Positions 1 through 9,479 of a DNA stretch of 64,000 bases are shown one piece after another (within the stretch, counting starts at the first letter, position 1; each line of letters starts with the position of its first letter). The translations under genes and the position numbers were made by a program. The notes beneath the pieces were generated by a model, which was not told the DNA's origin, did no database searches, and saw only the letters and a program-made list of their open reading frames with translations. Source of the DNA: Polyangium sp. y55x31 (GTDB lineage Bacteria > Myxococcota_A > Polyangia > Polyangiales > Polyangiaceae); assembly GCF_029946505.1 (NCBI RefSeq), contig NZ_JARZHG010000026.1:1-64000 (forward strand), given 5' to 3'.

Positions 1-187
1 CGGCGGCCGCGGGGGCGGCGGCGGACGCGGAGGCGGGGGCGGCGGCGGCGGCGACCGCGGGCGCGGGGGTGGTCCCGGCGGTCAGGCGCGGGGCGGTGGT
101 GACGGCGGCGCAGCCGAGGGCGACGAGGGCGGTGAGGCCGAGCCCCCAGACGGCGCCGCGCCGGGAAAAGAACGAGCGGAGAGCCAC
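1..187 (-). CDS. Lipoprotein, N-terminal part only
   Basis: The first 62 codons of a leftward gene that runs off the window edge. Read from the GTG at 187, the peptide has basic residues at the start, a hydrophobic stretch and a lipobox ending LVALGC with the lipidated cysteine at residue 26. After that comes an Ala/Pro/Thr-rich low-complexity linker, so the functional domain must lie outside the window. Export by Sec and lipidation is the family expectation; the function is unknown. The start is chosen because it gives a complete signal peptide; no better upstream codon was seen. Confidence 0.6.
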   Translation of the reverse strand, partial: MALRSFFSRRGAVWGLGLTALVALGCAAVTTAPRLTAGTTPAPAVAAAAAPASASAAAPAAA

Positions 188-271
188 GGCGGGAGTTTAG
201 CCCGAAAAGCACGGATCGGCCGGAGAAAGCTTCCGTACCGAGCGCGCGCGTCGACGCCAGGGGACCGGGGG

Positions 272-311
272 TTTGGGGGCGCAGCTCGCTTTGCCGAGCG
301 TAGCCCCCGAA
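272..311 (+). repeat. Palindromic dispersed repeat, copy 1
   Basis: A 40-bp imperfect palindrome: outer arms GGGGGC/GCCCCC (275-280 and 303-308) extended by T-A and T-G pairs, an inner CTCG/CGAG stem, and a short CTTTGC loop. A near-identical element occurs at 10551-10589. It sits between the lipoprotein at the left edge and puuD, ending about 34 bases before the puuD start, so it would lie in the 5' leader if transcription starts upstream. Confidence 0.7.
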
Positions 312-344
312 CGTTGGAAGCGGTATAGGGGCCGGACCGGTACG

Positions 345-1520
345 ATGATGGCGGTATTCCAGGACTGGATCGCGATTCTGCTTCGCTGGCTCCACCTCAT
401 GGCGGGGATCGCGTGGGTGGGGACGTCGTTTTATTTCAATTGGTTCGACCTGTCCGTACGGCCGCCGAAGGGCAAGGTGCTGAAGGAGAACATCCGGGGC
501 ACGCTCGACGAGATCCACGGCGGTAGTTTTTATTATCACGAGCAATACTGGCCGAACGCCCACCCCGAGCGGCTGCTCGTCCACGCCTGGCCCGCGAAGA
601 CGACGCTGGTCACGGGGGCGCTCTTGCTCGCGGGGATCTACTGGTACGGCGCGCGGACGTACCTCATCGACCCGAGCGTGGCGGACATCGGGCCGACGGC
701 GGCCGTGGGCATCAGCATCGCGTCGATCCTGGCGTGCTGGTTCTTTTACAACGAGCTTTGTTTCTTCATTGAAGACAACCGCGTGATCCTGGCGGTGATG
801 GCGGTGTTCGTCGGGCTCGCGGCGTACGGGTATCAGCACGTCTTCAGCGGGCGCGCGGCGTACATCCACGTGGGGGCGATGCTCGGGACGTGCATGGGGC
901 TCAACGTGTGGACGTCGATCGTGCCCCACCACATCGCCATGCGAAAACAGCTCAATGCCGGACAGCCGCTCGATCTGCGGCACGGCGAGCAAGCGAAGCG
1001 GCGATCGCAGCACAACAACTATTTCACGCTGCCGGTCACGTTCGCGATGATCAGCAACCATTTCGCGCTGGCCTACAACCATCACCGCGCGTGGCTGATC
1101 CTGTGGCTCTTGATGGCGGGCGGCGTGACGATCCGCCATTACCTGAACATCTCTTTCAAGCACGACCGCAAAGAGAGGTCGCTCCTCGTGGCGGTGGCGG
1201 CGGCGTTCGGGGGCGCGATGGGGCTCAGCTTCATGCGGCCGGCGCCGCCGCCGGTGGTGGGGCCGGTGGATACGGCGACGGCGATGGCGATCGTGCAAAA
1301 GCGCTGCGTGCCGTGCCATTCGCAGAAGCCGACGCACCCGACGTTCATCGCGCCGCCGGCAGGGTTCATCCTGGAGACGCCAGAGCAGGTGCTGGCAAAG
1401 GCGGAGAAGGTGGTGCAGCGGACGAGCGTGACCCGGGATATGCCACTCGGGAATGCGACGGCGATGACGGACGAGGAGAGGGCCCAGCTCAAGGTGTGGA
1501 TCGAGTCGCAGGGGAAGTAG
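345..1520 (+). CDS. puuD: Urate hydroxylase PuuD, membrane urate oxidase with cytochrome c domain
   Basis: A 391-residue protein from the first of two adjacent ATG codons. Residues 1 to about 300 form the Urate_ox_N (DUF989) membrane region: an opening helix with HLMAGIAWVGTSFYFNWFD and about eight hydrophobic segments. The C-terminal 70 residues are a cytochrome c domain with one haem motif, CVPCH at residues 321-325. This architecture is that of PuuD, which oxidises urate to 5-hydroxyisourate and passes electrons to the respiratory chain rather than to oxygen. No other purine catabolism gene is visible nearby, so it stands alone. The long upstream extension of the open frame is disregarded because it crosses the palindromic repeat. 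Confidence 0.9.
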   Translation: MMAVFQDWIAILLRWLHLMAGIAWVGTSFYFNWFDLSVRPPKGKVLKENIRGTLDEIHGGSFYYHEQYWPNAHPERLLVHAWPAKTTLVTGALLLAGIYWYGARTYLIDPSVADIGPTAAVGISIASILACWFFYNELCFFIEDNRVILAVMAVFVGLAAYGYQHVFSGRAAYIHVGAMLGTCMGLNVWTSIVPHHIAMRKQLNAGQPLDLRHGEQAKRRSQHNNYFTLPVTFAMISNHFALAYNHHRAWLILWLLMAGGVTIRHYLNISFKHDRKERSLLVAVAAAFGGAMGLSFMRPAPPPVVGPVDTATAMAIVQKRCVPCHSQKPTHPTFIAPPAGFILETPEQVLAKAEKVVQRTSVTRDMPLGNATAMTDEERAQLKVWIESQGK

Positions 1521-1897
1521 GGGCGGGGGCGTTTCGGCGGAGGGGCGGGGGCGCCGGTTTCGGGGGGCGCGAGGGAATCGCTCGTCCTGTTTGCGACACG
1601 CCCTCCGCCATCGTCGGCGGCTCTTCGCTCTGATGCCGAGCAGCCATTTCACCCGCGTGCCGCTTTCGTGGCGGTCACACGCGAGGCTCTCGTGCCCCTC
1701 GGGGGCTGTCACGTGAGCATGACGGCGGGCGGAGCGCGGCTGTTACGCGGCCGTGTCAGTGTCACGCGCCTATGACACCGACCGTCGTCCGAGCCTCTTG
1801 AACGGGGAGTCTCCGCGCGCGCGTCCTGTGGCCCGAAGCTTGCCCTTGGGCTGGCCGACGTGGGATCGCCCGCGCACTCGAAGAAACAAGGAACTTC
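1521..1897. other. Intergenic region upstream of the Rhs gene
   Basis: There is no convincing gene in these 377 bases. They hold the sigma-54-like element at 1829-1843 and an inverted repeat with arms GTGTCA and TGACAC near 1757-1785. The ribosome binding site AAGGA lies just before the Rhs gene ATG. The frame 1753-2352 overlaps the Rhs gene and is a shadow. Confidence 0.5.
1829..1843 (+). promoter_or_regulatory. Possible sigma-54 promoter
   Basis: TGGCCCGAAGCTTGC matches the -24/-12 pattern: a GG and a GC doublet separated by exactly ten bases, within TGGC-N7-TTGC. It lies 55 bases upstream of the Rhs gene ATG, a suitable distance. Myxobacteria use sigma-54 promoters and enhancer-binding proteins widely. 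One match of this size in GC-rich DNA can arise by chance, so this is only a candidate. Confidence 0.3.
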
Positions 1898-4800
1898 ATG
1901 ATGATACGCAGGATGCTTGCATCATTGCTGATCCTGGCACTGCCCTATGGATCGGCTTTCGCCAGCCCCGACGGCCAGCTCAGCGACACGGCGCCGGCCG
2001 GAAATACGGGAGGCGGTTTGGCCGTGACTTCGACCGGCGCGGCGGTCACCTCCATCCCCATCCAGGTCCCACCCGGCGTCGGCGGCCTCGTGCCTTCGCT
2101 GAGCGTCAATTACAACAGCAGCGGCGGCAGCGGAGACATGGGCGTGGGCTTCTCGCTGTCCGCGACCTCGAGCATCAAACGCTGCGGCCATACGCTCAGC
2201 GAGGACTTCGATGTCTATCCCATCACGTACCGCGACGACGGAGCAGGGGGCCCCGTGTATGCGGCGGACTGGCTCTGTCTCGACGGCGTGCGGCTCGTGG
2301 GATTGGAGAACGCCCTGAAGATCGGCCGCGTGTACCGCCTCTATCAGGATGACCACCGCCGCGTCGTCGCGGTGAGCTCACCGGACGGGCTGCCCGGCTT
2401 CGAGGTGCAGTTGCCCGACGGCTCGAAGCAATTCTACGGCACCGATGACCAGAGCCGCGTCTACAAGTTCGAGCAGGACGCCGCCGGGGGTGTCGTGAGG
2501 CGGCCCTACGCGTGGAAGTTGACCCGGGTAGAGGACGCACACGGCAATACGATGACGTTCCACTACACGTACCAGGACAATTTCAACGACGCGCTGGGCA
2601 CCGCCTCGCGGCTCGAGCATCGGCTGGAGCAGATCCGCTACGCGAACAACACGCGCCGGGTCGAGCTCCAGTACGACCGTCTGGCGCGCGACGAGATGAT
2701 GGACGGTTTCTTCAGCAGCACGCGATATCGGCAGCCTCGCCGGCTGACGGGCATCCTGACGTTCGCCCCGTCGGCCATCGCCGCCGAGGGCGAGCGCATG
2801 GTACGGCAGTATAAATTTCAGTACACGAACCTCGCATCCACGACGAAGAAGTTCTTGCTGGAGAGTGTAAAGGAGTGCGTGTACGAGAACGACGGGGAGG
2901 TCTGCAAGCCCGAGACGAGCTTCACGTGGCAGAGCGGCGCCATCAATGGCGAGATCGCCCTGGAGGACGCGCAGGGGGACTTCGCCTTCGACAGCAATCT
3001 CTTCCCCGTGCATGGAGTCCCCGAGACAGACCATGCTGCGGTGTTTCAGATGACGCAGCTCGATGGCAATCATGATGGCACGACCGACCTGCTCGTCGCT
3101 CCCGCAGCGGATGGAAGCAATCAGCCCCAGACATGGAGCTTCTGGGCCATCCGCCCGACCCCGCAGGAGTCGCAGATCATCGACACGAACATCCTCGTGC
3201 GCACGCCGCCGCCCATTCCCCAGAGTCCCGTCGAGCTCTGCGACATCGACAATCAGTGCCGCGATTACCTGCTGCCCGGTGACGCGATCGGGATCTCGAA
3301 CATCGATTACAACGGCGATTCCCGCACCGACGTGATGGGCGTCGAAGGCTACACCTCGACGAATCCGATGTATCGGGGCTTCGGCGACGGCCTGCAGATC
3401 CTGGTGCAGGAGTCCGTATGCGACGAGACCCGTTACGACAACGACACCGAAATCTTCGCGGAGGTCCGGGAGACGGGGTTGATGTACCCCTCGCCGACCA
3501 GGGTTCCGCCCGTCGGAAACCGGATCTTGCTGGCGGTGCCTGGAGATTTCAACGGCGACGGGCTGACGGACTTGATGGCCTGCATCGAGAACGAGAACCT
3601 GGACGCGTACTTCGGCCCCGAGGCGTACAAGACGTTGCCTGGAGTCCTGGAAGGCTCGACCCTGTATCGCGGCTTCTGGCACTATTTCGAAAACGAGACC
3701 AACGGCCCCTCGAACCGCATTTACTACGACATCGACGGAGTGCTGGAAAGCTACCCCTGCTCGGTCCTGGACAAGGTCCACGTCATGGACTTCGACGGGG
3801 ATGGGTCGGACAACCTGATGTACATCTATGGGTACAGCAATGATACCCAGGTCGAGAACGATCCGGACGGCAAGTGGCCGCCCGTGATCTCCGGGGGCCA
3901 CTGGCTCAGCCCCGTGGAGCTACAGAACGAGACATACCGCGCGATCCTGTATCGCAAGAACCCGGGCAACAATGGCAATAATTTCCACGACGTCGACACG
4001 GATCTGCCGTTCGATTTTTACCAGCGGCTCCACGCTGCCGAGGGCGCGAACTGGGCCTGCCTGCAGGAGTATGGTGCCCTGTGCCGCGGCAACGGCCTCG
4101 GCGCGGACAAGGTGGGCGACGTCAACGGCGACGGGCTCCCGGACGTGGTGCGCTTCGAATCCGACGCCACGCTCGAAGAAAACAACCTGAGCCCGTTCGT
4201 GAACCAGCAGGACGGCGAGATGCTCGACGACTGGGGCGCGCAGTGGGAGGGCCGCATCGAGGTGTGGCTCAACATCGGCGGTCACTTCGTCCGGAGCCAC
4301 GACTGGGACCACACGTACGGCGCCGCGTCCTTTCACGCGCAGTTCCTGAGCGCGCACCTCGTCGATTGGGACCGGGACGGGCGCGCCGAGCTGCTGATGC
4401 GCAATGACGCCCCCCAGGACCCGGACGCGCGTCCTCACGTGCTCGAGTATCCGCTGAATGCGTTCGCCTCCCTGCAGTGGACCCCGACGACCTTGCCGGC
4501 CCTGCCGTGGAAGCTCGACGAGCGAATGCTGTCGCTCGGCGATTACAACGCCGACGGCTTGCTGGACGTGATGGCTCGCACCACGAATCCGGACGGCGAT
4601 AACGACCCGCACAACGACCCGTGGCTTCTGGACTTCCACATCCGCCAGGGCGACGTGCCCGACCTCGTGCAGCGCGTCTCGAACGGCCATGGTGCGCAAT
4701 GGTCCGTGCACTACAAACCCATGACCGACGTGAGCGTCTATCGCGAGTCCGAATGCTCGTCGCAGTGGCATCCGTACACGAACGACTCGGACTCGCGGCC

Positions 4801-7800
4801 CTTCGATACACGGCCGCTCGTCGCAAGCCTGCTCAGCCCCCTGGGTATCTCGCCGACCGTCGGGTCGCAGCGCACCGACTACTTCTACGAGGACGCGCAG
4901 CGCTACCGTGCGGGCAACCAATTCCTCGGCTTCACCCGCCGGATGCTGAACGACGCCGGTGCGACCGGGCCGGATGCCCCACCGCAGGACTATGCCAGCG
5001 TGCGCTCGGAGCTGTACCGGCACTACCCGGAGCAACCCTTCAACTTCGCCACGGGTTCCGTCATCATTCCGAACGCGGGAAAGCTCACCGCAGCGGTCAC
5101 GATGATCCGGAACACCGATCCGGATCATCCGGAGGGAGCTCGGGCCGTCCTGGAAAACTATGCATACGATACCCTGCTGGGAGGTGACTTCCAGGGCGAT
5201 CCGGACTGGCAAGGCCCTCTCCCGGAGACGTACTACTTCCAGCCCGTGAAGATGAACTCGCGTGTGCGCACGTTCGATGACGTCGAGGCCTGGTGGGACT
5301 GCTGCTCGTCGCAGCCGTGGTACACCCTGACGCCGGAGGCCGTGGAGAACCTGGTGGGGCTGGGCGAGATGGTTCCGTTGACCGACCAATGGCAAGGCAT
5401 TGGTCGGACGACGCACGATATCAATTACCCGGATTCCTGCATGAGCACCATGGACATGTGGGCGACGGGCGCGCTCGATGCGCAGGGCTTTCCGACGACG
5501 TATTGCAGCGAGGACCTGATCTCCGGCGCGCGCTACGAGACCGAACTGGAGTACGAGCACCGGCTCACGAGCTGGCAGCTCGGACTGCTCCGCAAGCGCG
5601 AGGTGACGCACAAGCTCGTGCCCGCGGATCCCCAGCCGAAGACCCGCACGGTCGCGATGACGTACAACGCGTTCGGCGATACCGATCTGGTCACGGTGGA
5701 GCCGGATCTCCCGGAGCATCGCTCCTTCACGGCGTACGGCTACGACAGCTACGGCAACGTGAGCTCGGTTCACGTCTGGGATGCGGAAGGCAATGATCGG
5801 ACGACCGTCCTCACGTATGGCGCGAATGGCGTATTCCCGATCACGCGCACGAACGCGCTGGGTCACATCTCCTCGATGACCTGGGAGCCGGGCCTCGGTA
5901 CGCTCCTCTCCTCGACCGATCCGAGCGGCGTGAAGACGATTCAAAACTACGACCGATTCGGCCGCCCGACCTTCGCGCAGGTCTGGGCCCAGAACACGCC
6001 GATGAGCCCCGGCGCGACGATCACCTACGAGCCCCTGGCGTTCCTGCCTCCGCGCGTCATCGTCGATACGCCTGGCCACGGCCACTCGGAGACGACCTTC
6101 GACGTGCTCGGCCGCCCCGCGCAGACCGTGTCGAAGGGCTTCAAGGACGAATACGAGGTGTTCCGCTATGCCCAATACGATCACCGGGGACGCCTGGTGA
6201 GGACGTCGGTGCCGGTCAAGACGGGCCAGCCGGTGGTGTGGACGAGGATGTACTACGACGTGCAGGGCCGCTTGATCGAGCGCATCGATCCGAGCGGCAT
6301 CGATGGGCTCACCTCGACGCGCTGGATCTATGAGGGCCTCAAGACGACGCAGATCGATCCGGACGAGAACCAGACCTGGATCCTGACGGACACGCGAGGC
6401 AACCTCGTGCGCTCGGCGGACGGCCACAAGGCCGAGGACGCGAACGTTCCCGGCAGCTACACCGAGATGTGCTACGAGTATGGCCATTTCGAGGGCATGA
6501 ACCAGGTCGCCCCGTGCCAGCCGACCGCGCTGCGCTCGCCGGTGCTCATCGGGCTCGACCTCTACAACCAGCGTCTGACCCTGGACGACGCGCAGACCGG
6601 CCTGCAGACCTTCGACTACGATCCTTTGGGTCAGATGAGGCGCTCGCTCAATGCCGAGGGCGAGGAGCTCCTTCATCACTACGACGCGCTGGGCCGGCTC
6701 GACGAGATCCTGGACTCGGAAGGCGGGACCACCCTCTGGAGTTATGACGTGACGCGGCCCGGGGCCCTGCACGAGTCGGTCTCGCGCGATGGGAATTCCA
6801 GGCTCTACCTGTACGACGCCTTCGGCAGACTGAACACGACGGAGTGGACCATCAACGGTGACTCGTTCACCGTCGAAATGGATTACGATTCGTTCGGACG
6901 CCCCCTGAACGTGCGTTATCCGGACCCCTTTGCCGGTACATCGTTCGCGGTCCAGCGGACCTACGATGCCTACGGGCACCTGCTGGAGGTCACCGGCAAC
7001 GAAGGGACCACGTTCTGGGAGCAGCTCGCGGCGGATCCTTTCGGCGGAACGCACGAGGAGCGGCTCGGCAACGGCGCCCTGACGACGCGTCAGTTCGATG
7101 CTTCGACCGGCAGGCTCGAGCGGATCCGCTCGGTGATCGAGCAGCAGAATACGTCCGTCACGGTGCAAGATCTCGAGGTGCAATGGACGAAGGGCATGGA
7201 CCTGCACAAGCGCATCGACCACGTGCGCGCGCAGAGCGAGACATTCAGCTACGATCCGAAGCACCAGCTCGTCGGCGCCTTGGCCGAGAAGGGCGTGGAC
7301 ACCAGGACCGAGAGTTACGCGTACGACCCGTTCGGCAATCTGCTGGATCGCACGGGGGTCGGCACGTACACCTACCAGAACGAGAGGCTCGCGAGCGCCG
7401 GTGACGAGCAGTTCTGGTACAACCAGAATGGCGCGCTGATCGCCCGCTCGGTGAACGGCGTGAACACCGCGCTGACCTGGGATCCGTTCGGCCGTGTGAA
7501 GTCGATCATGAGCCTGCCGGACTACGAGCTGGAGCTCGATTACGATGCCGACGGCAATCGGGTGCGGCGCTTCGACGACCAGAGCCAGACGGAGACGGTG
7601 CTGGTCGGCGAGCTCTACCGGCGCGAGCGCAAGCTCAACGAGCCGTTCGCGATGGCCAAGCATACCTACCTGGTGAAGGTGGGAAGCCGCACGGTGGCCG
7701 AGTTGACGCGGCTCTACGGCAACAATGGCAACGTGACGCAGGCCGATGTCCACTACGTGCTGGCCGATGCGCTGGGATCGACCGACCTGGTCATGGCTGC

Positions 7801-8944
7801 CAATGGGAACGTCGTGGAGGAGCGCAGCTACAGTCCCTGGGGCGAGGCGCGTGATCCGGACGATTGGACCGATTCGACGTTGTTCAGCACCGACTCGCTG
7901 GTGAAGCCCGGCTTCACCGGTCACGAGGGCCGGCTCGACGGAGGATTCACGTTCATGCGCGGGCGGATGTATGCCCCTTCGGTGGGACGCTTCATCAGCC
8001 CGGATCCGATCGTGCAGGCGCCGTTCATGCTCGCGGACCTGAACCGCTATAGTTATGCGTGGAATCGTCCGCTTTCCGTCGTAGATCCATCGGGGCTGGA
8101 CGAGGAGGGCAAGAAGGACGAGGATTGCATTCCCGTCAAGGGCGGTAAAGTCGACATCGAGGTGAAGACCGAGGAGTTCGGGACCACGTTCCCTGGTGGT
8201 AGTGGTGGCGATGGCGGAGGGAGCGGTTCTTACTACTTCGGCAATACCCCCCCCAGCACAGTGTATCGAAGCAAGGGCGAGGAGTGGGACACGCCGCCCC
8301 AGGTCGATCCGGTGCCGGTGTCCTCGGCGGAGGCCGCAACTCTACCCGTCTCCTACGATGGGCTCCGGAACGATGTCTCGACGGGTGTGGGCTTTGTTGC
8401 GCTCGGTTCCACCGGAGCGAGCTTCGTGGCCGGGAAGGTAATCGAGTGGTTCACAAGCGGGCGGATGGCCGATGCTGAAGGCATCCTCCCTGCAGTATTC
8501 GGAAAGTCCTTCGCAATCCTCGGGGATCTGTTCACGCTCGGTAGCTTTGCCATCAAGCCGAGTCAGGATCGAACCAACCTGGATGGAGCGATATTTGTGG
8601 CAGCTGAGACCGATCTGGGCGCCATCCTTGCCGAATCCTTGGGACTCCTCGTTAGAAATAAGGGGCTCGCGCTCAGAGCTGCTTCCATCGGAACGAGGGC
8701 GACCGTCGTAGGAATCGCGTTGTCCCTCTTCCAGATTTACATGACCTACCGCACGCAGCCCCCGGAGATCGGGATGTGCATGCCATTGGATGGGAACGTC
8801 TACCATCTCATCTCGCGCAATCCGGAGAGGTTCAATACCTCGCGGGATCTCGTTGACACGGTGCTGAATACGCTGCACGAGTATCTGTACGATTTCTCGT
8901 CCGTGCAGCCCATGACACGGGTCGAACAAGAGACGGCAGAGTAG
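1898..8944 (+). CDS. Secreted SpvB/VCBS/Rhs-repeat polymorphic-toxin-like protein
   Basis: A 2348-residue protein with a Sec signal peptide (cleavage probably after AFA, residue 22). Residues about 25-400 match the SpvB N-terminal domain of Tc toxin B components. FG-GAP/VCBS-type calcium motifs follow, such as GDFNGDGLTDL and GDVNGDGLPDV, at about residues 469, 548, 629, 740, 822 and 881. YD repeats (YDxxGR) run from about 1278 to 1950. The Rhs core, with GRFISPDP and ending VDPSGL, is at about 1950-2067. By family, the YD repeats form a shell that encloses a C-terminal toxin. The last 280 residues are variable, with Gly-rich hydrophobic stretches, and match no toxin class I know. The tip DNA is visibly less GC-rich, with ATA, AGA and TTA codons. 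The start is the first of two ATGs after AAGGA. Confidence 0.88.
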   Translation: MMIRRMLASLLILALPYGSAFASPDGQLSDTAPAGNTGGGLAVTSTGAAVTSIPIQVPPGVGGLVPSLSVNYNSSGGSGDMGVGFSLSATSSIKRCGHTLSEDFDVYPITYRDDGAGGPVYAADWLCLDGVRLVGLENALKIGRVYRLYQDDHRRVVAVSSPDGLPGFEVQLPDGSKQFYGTDDQSRVYKFEQDAAGGVVRRPYAWKLTRVEDAHGNTMTFHYTYQDNFNDALGTASRLEHRLEQIRYANNTRRVELQYDRLARDEMMDGFFSSTRYRQPRRLTGILTFAPSAIAAEGERMVRQYKFQYTNLASTTKKFLLESVKECVYENDGEVCKPETSFTWQSGAINGEIALEDAQGDFAFDSNLFPVHGVPETDHAAVFQMTQLDGNHDGTTDLLVAPAADGSNQPQTWSFWAIRPTPQESQIIDTNILVRTPPPIPQSPVELCDIDNQCRDYLLPGDAIGISNIDYNGDSRTDVMGVEGYTSTNPMYRGFGDGLQILVQESVCDETRYDNDTEIFAEVRETGLMYPSPTRVPPVGNRILLAVPGDFNGDGLTDLMACIENENLDAYFGPEAYKTLPGVLEGSTLYRGFWHYFENETNGPSNRIYYDIDGVLESYPCSVLDKVHVMDFDGDGSDNLMYIYGYSNDTQVENDPDGKWPPVISGGHWLSPVELQNETYRAILYRKNPGNNGNNFHDVDTDLPFDFYQRLHAAEGANWACLQEYGALCRGNGLGADKVGDVNGDGLPDVVRFESDATLEENNLSPFVNQQDGEMLDDWGAQWEGRIEVWLNIGGHFVRSHDWDHTYGAASFHAQFLSAHLVDWDRDGRAELLMRNDAPQDPDARPHVLEYPLNAFASLQWTPTTLPALPWKLDERMLSLGDYNADGLLDVMARTTNPDGDNDPHNDPWLLDFHIRQGDVPDLVQRVSNGHGAQWSVHYKPMTDVSVYRESECSSQWHPYTNDSDSRPFDTRPLVASLLSPLGISPTVGSQRTDYFYEDAQRYRAGNQFLGFTRRMLNDAGATGPDAPPQDYASVRSELYRHYPEQPFNFATGSVIIPNAGKLTAAVTMIRNTDPDHPEGARAVLENYAYDTLLGGDFQGDPDWQGPLPETYYFQPVKMNSRVRTFDDVEAWWDCCSSQPWYTLTPEAVENLVGLGEMVPLTDQWQGIGRTTHDINYPDSCMSTMDMWATGALDAQGFPTTYCSEDLISGARYETELEYEHRLTSWQLGLLRKREVTHKLVPADPQPKTRTVAMTYNAFGDTDLVTVEPDLPEHRSFTAYGYDSYGNVSSVHVWDAEGNDRTTVLTYGANGVFPITRTNALGHISSMTWEPGLGTLLSSTDPSGVKTIQNYDRFGRPTFAQVWAQNTPMSPGATITYEPLAFLPPRVIVDTPGHGHSETTFDVLGRPAQTVSKGFKDEYEVFRYAQYDHRGRLVRTSVPVKTGQPVVWTRMYYDVQGRLIERIDPSGIDGLTSTRWIYEGLKTTQIDPDENQTWILTDTRGNLVRSADGHKAEDANVPGSYTEMCYEYGHFEGMNQVAPCQPTALRSPVLIGLDLYNQRLTLDDAQTGLQTFDYDPLGQMRRSLNAEGEELLHHYDALGRLDEILDSEGGTTLWSYDVTRPGALHESVSRDGNSRLYLYDAFGRLNTTEWTINGDSFTVEMDYDSFGRPLNVRYPDPFAGTSFAVQRTYDAYGHLLEVTGNEGTTFWEQLAADPFGGTHEERLGNGALTTRQFDASTGRLERIRSVIEQQNTSVTVQDLEVQWTKGMDLHKRIDHVRAQSETFSYDPKHQLVGALAEKGVDTRTESYAYDPFGNLLDRTGVGTYTYQNERLASAGDEQFWYNQNGALIARSVNGVNTALTWDPFGRVKSIMSLPDYELELDYDADGNRVRRFDDQSQTETVLVGELYRRERKLNEPFAMAKHTYLVKVGSRTVAELTRLYGNNGNVTQADVHYVLADALGSTDLVMAANGNVVEERSYSPWGEARDPDDWTDSTLFSTDSLVKPGFTGHEGRLDGGFTFMRGRMYAPSVGRFISPDPIVQAPFMLADLNRYSYAWNRPLSVVDPSGLDEEGKKDEDCIPVKGGKVDIEVKTEEFGTTFPGGSGGDGGGSGSYYFGNTPPSTVYRSKGEEWDTPPQVDPVPVSSAEAATLPVSYDGLRNDVSTGVGFVALGSTGASFVAGKVIEWFTSGRMADAEGILPAVFGKSFAILGDLFTLGSFAIKPSQDRTNLDGAIFVAAETDLGAILAESLGLLVRNKGLALRAASIGTRATVVGIALSLFQIYMTYRTQPPEIGMCMPLDGNVYHLISRNPERFNTSRDLVDTVLNTLHEYLYDFSSVQPMTRVEQETAE

Positions 8945-9089
8945 CTTCAGACACCCGCCACACGTACGGGGACGGCGCGCCCGTTGCCGTCCCCCCTCCC
9001 TCCGCGCATGTTCCCGTGCGACCAGGCAAGGCTGGTTGTGCCGTACCTCGACCGCGCGGACGTCCAGTCCACGGGGAACCAGCACTGCA

Positions 9090-9322
9090 GGCGTTCGACG
9101 TGGGGCCGTCGGCTCAGGGGGACGGTGTCGAGTCTCCGAAGACACGAGGTCGCTGGATTTCGACGTGAGCTCGACCGTCCGAGGGGTGGCGTCGAGTCCC
9201 CGGAGACACGGAGGATGTAGGATTTCGACGTGGGCTCGTCGGTCCCGGAGGACGGCGTCGAGTCTCCGGAGACACGAGGTCGCACGGTTTTGACGTGGCG
9301 GCGTGGGCTCCGGGAGATGGCG
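9090..9322. repeat. Degenerate tandem repeat, period about 65 bp
   Basis: Three clear units plus partial flanking units. Each unit has a near-palindrome GTCTCCGGAGAC (9132, 9196 and 9262; one or two changes in two of them) followed about 25 bases on by a block like GATTTCGACGTG. Spacing between units is 64 and 66 bases, so the units shift frame and cannot encode a repeated peptide. Function unknown. Confidence 0.65.
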
Positions 9323-9413
9323 CCGGCACTCTAAGGCGTGGGTGGCGTGGGTCCGGGGAGACGGGGCCGTTCCGTGAAGGCGTGACGTCGTGAGGTGGAG
9401 GATCGAGCCCAGC

Positions 9414-9479
9414 ATGTTTCCCATCGACCCCACGCCCCCGCCCGCTCGCCCCCGTGACGCCCGCGCACGTCCGCACTAG
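9414..9479 (+). CDS. Possible 21-residue ORF before the radical SAM gene
   Basis: An ATG frame starting MFPIDPTPPP and ending at TAG, 12 bases before the GTG of the radical SAM gene and in the same frame. A GGTGGAGG stretch lies about 13 bases upstream, a rather long spacing. It could be a precursor peptide, a leader, or the true N-terminus of the enzyme cut off by the TAG. The peptide is Pro/Arg-rich and has no cysteine, and nothing beyond position supports it. Confidence 0.2.
   Translation: MFPIDPTPPPARPRDARARPH

Noticed and set aside
3920..7924. 1334-residue open frame on the minus strand across the Rhs gene
   Set aside because: It mirrors the Rhs gene in a GC-rich genome where antisense frames stay open; the peptide has no family resemblance and the plus strand has clear Rhs motifs throughout.
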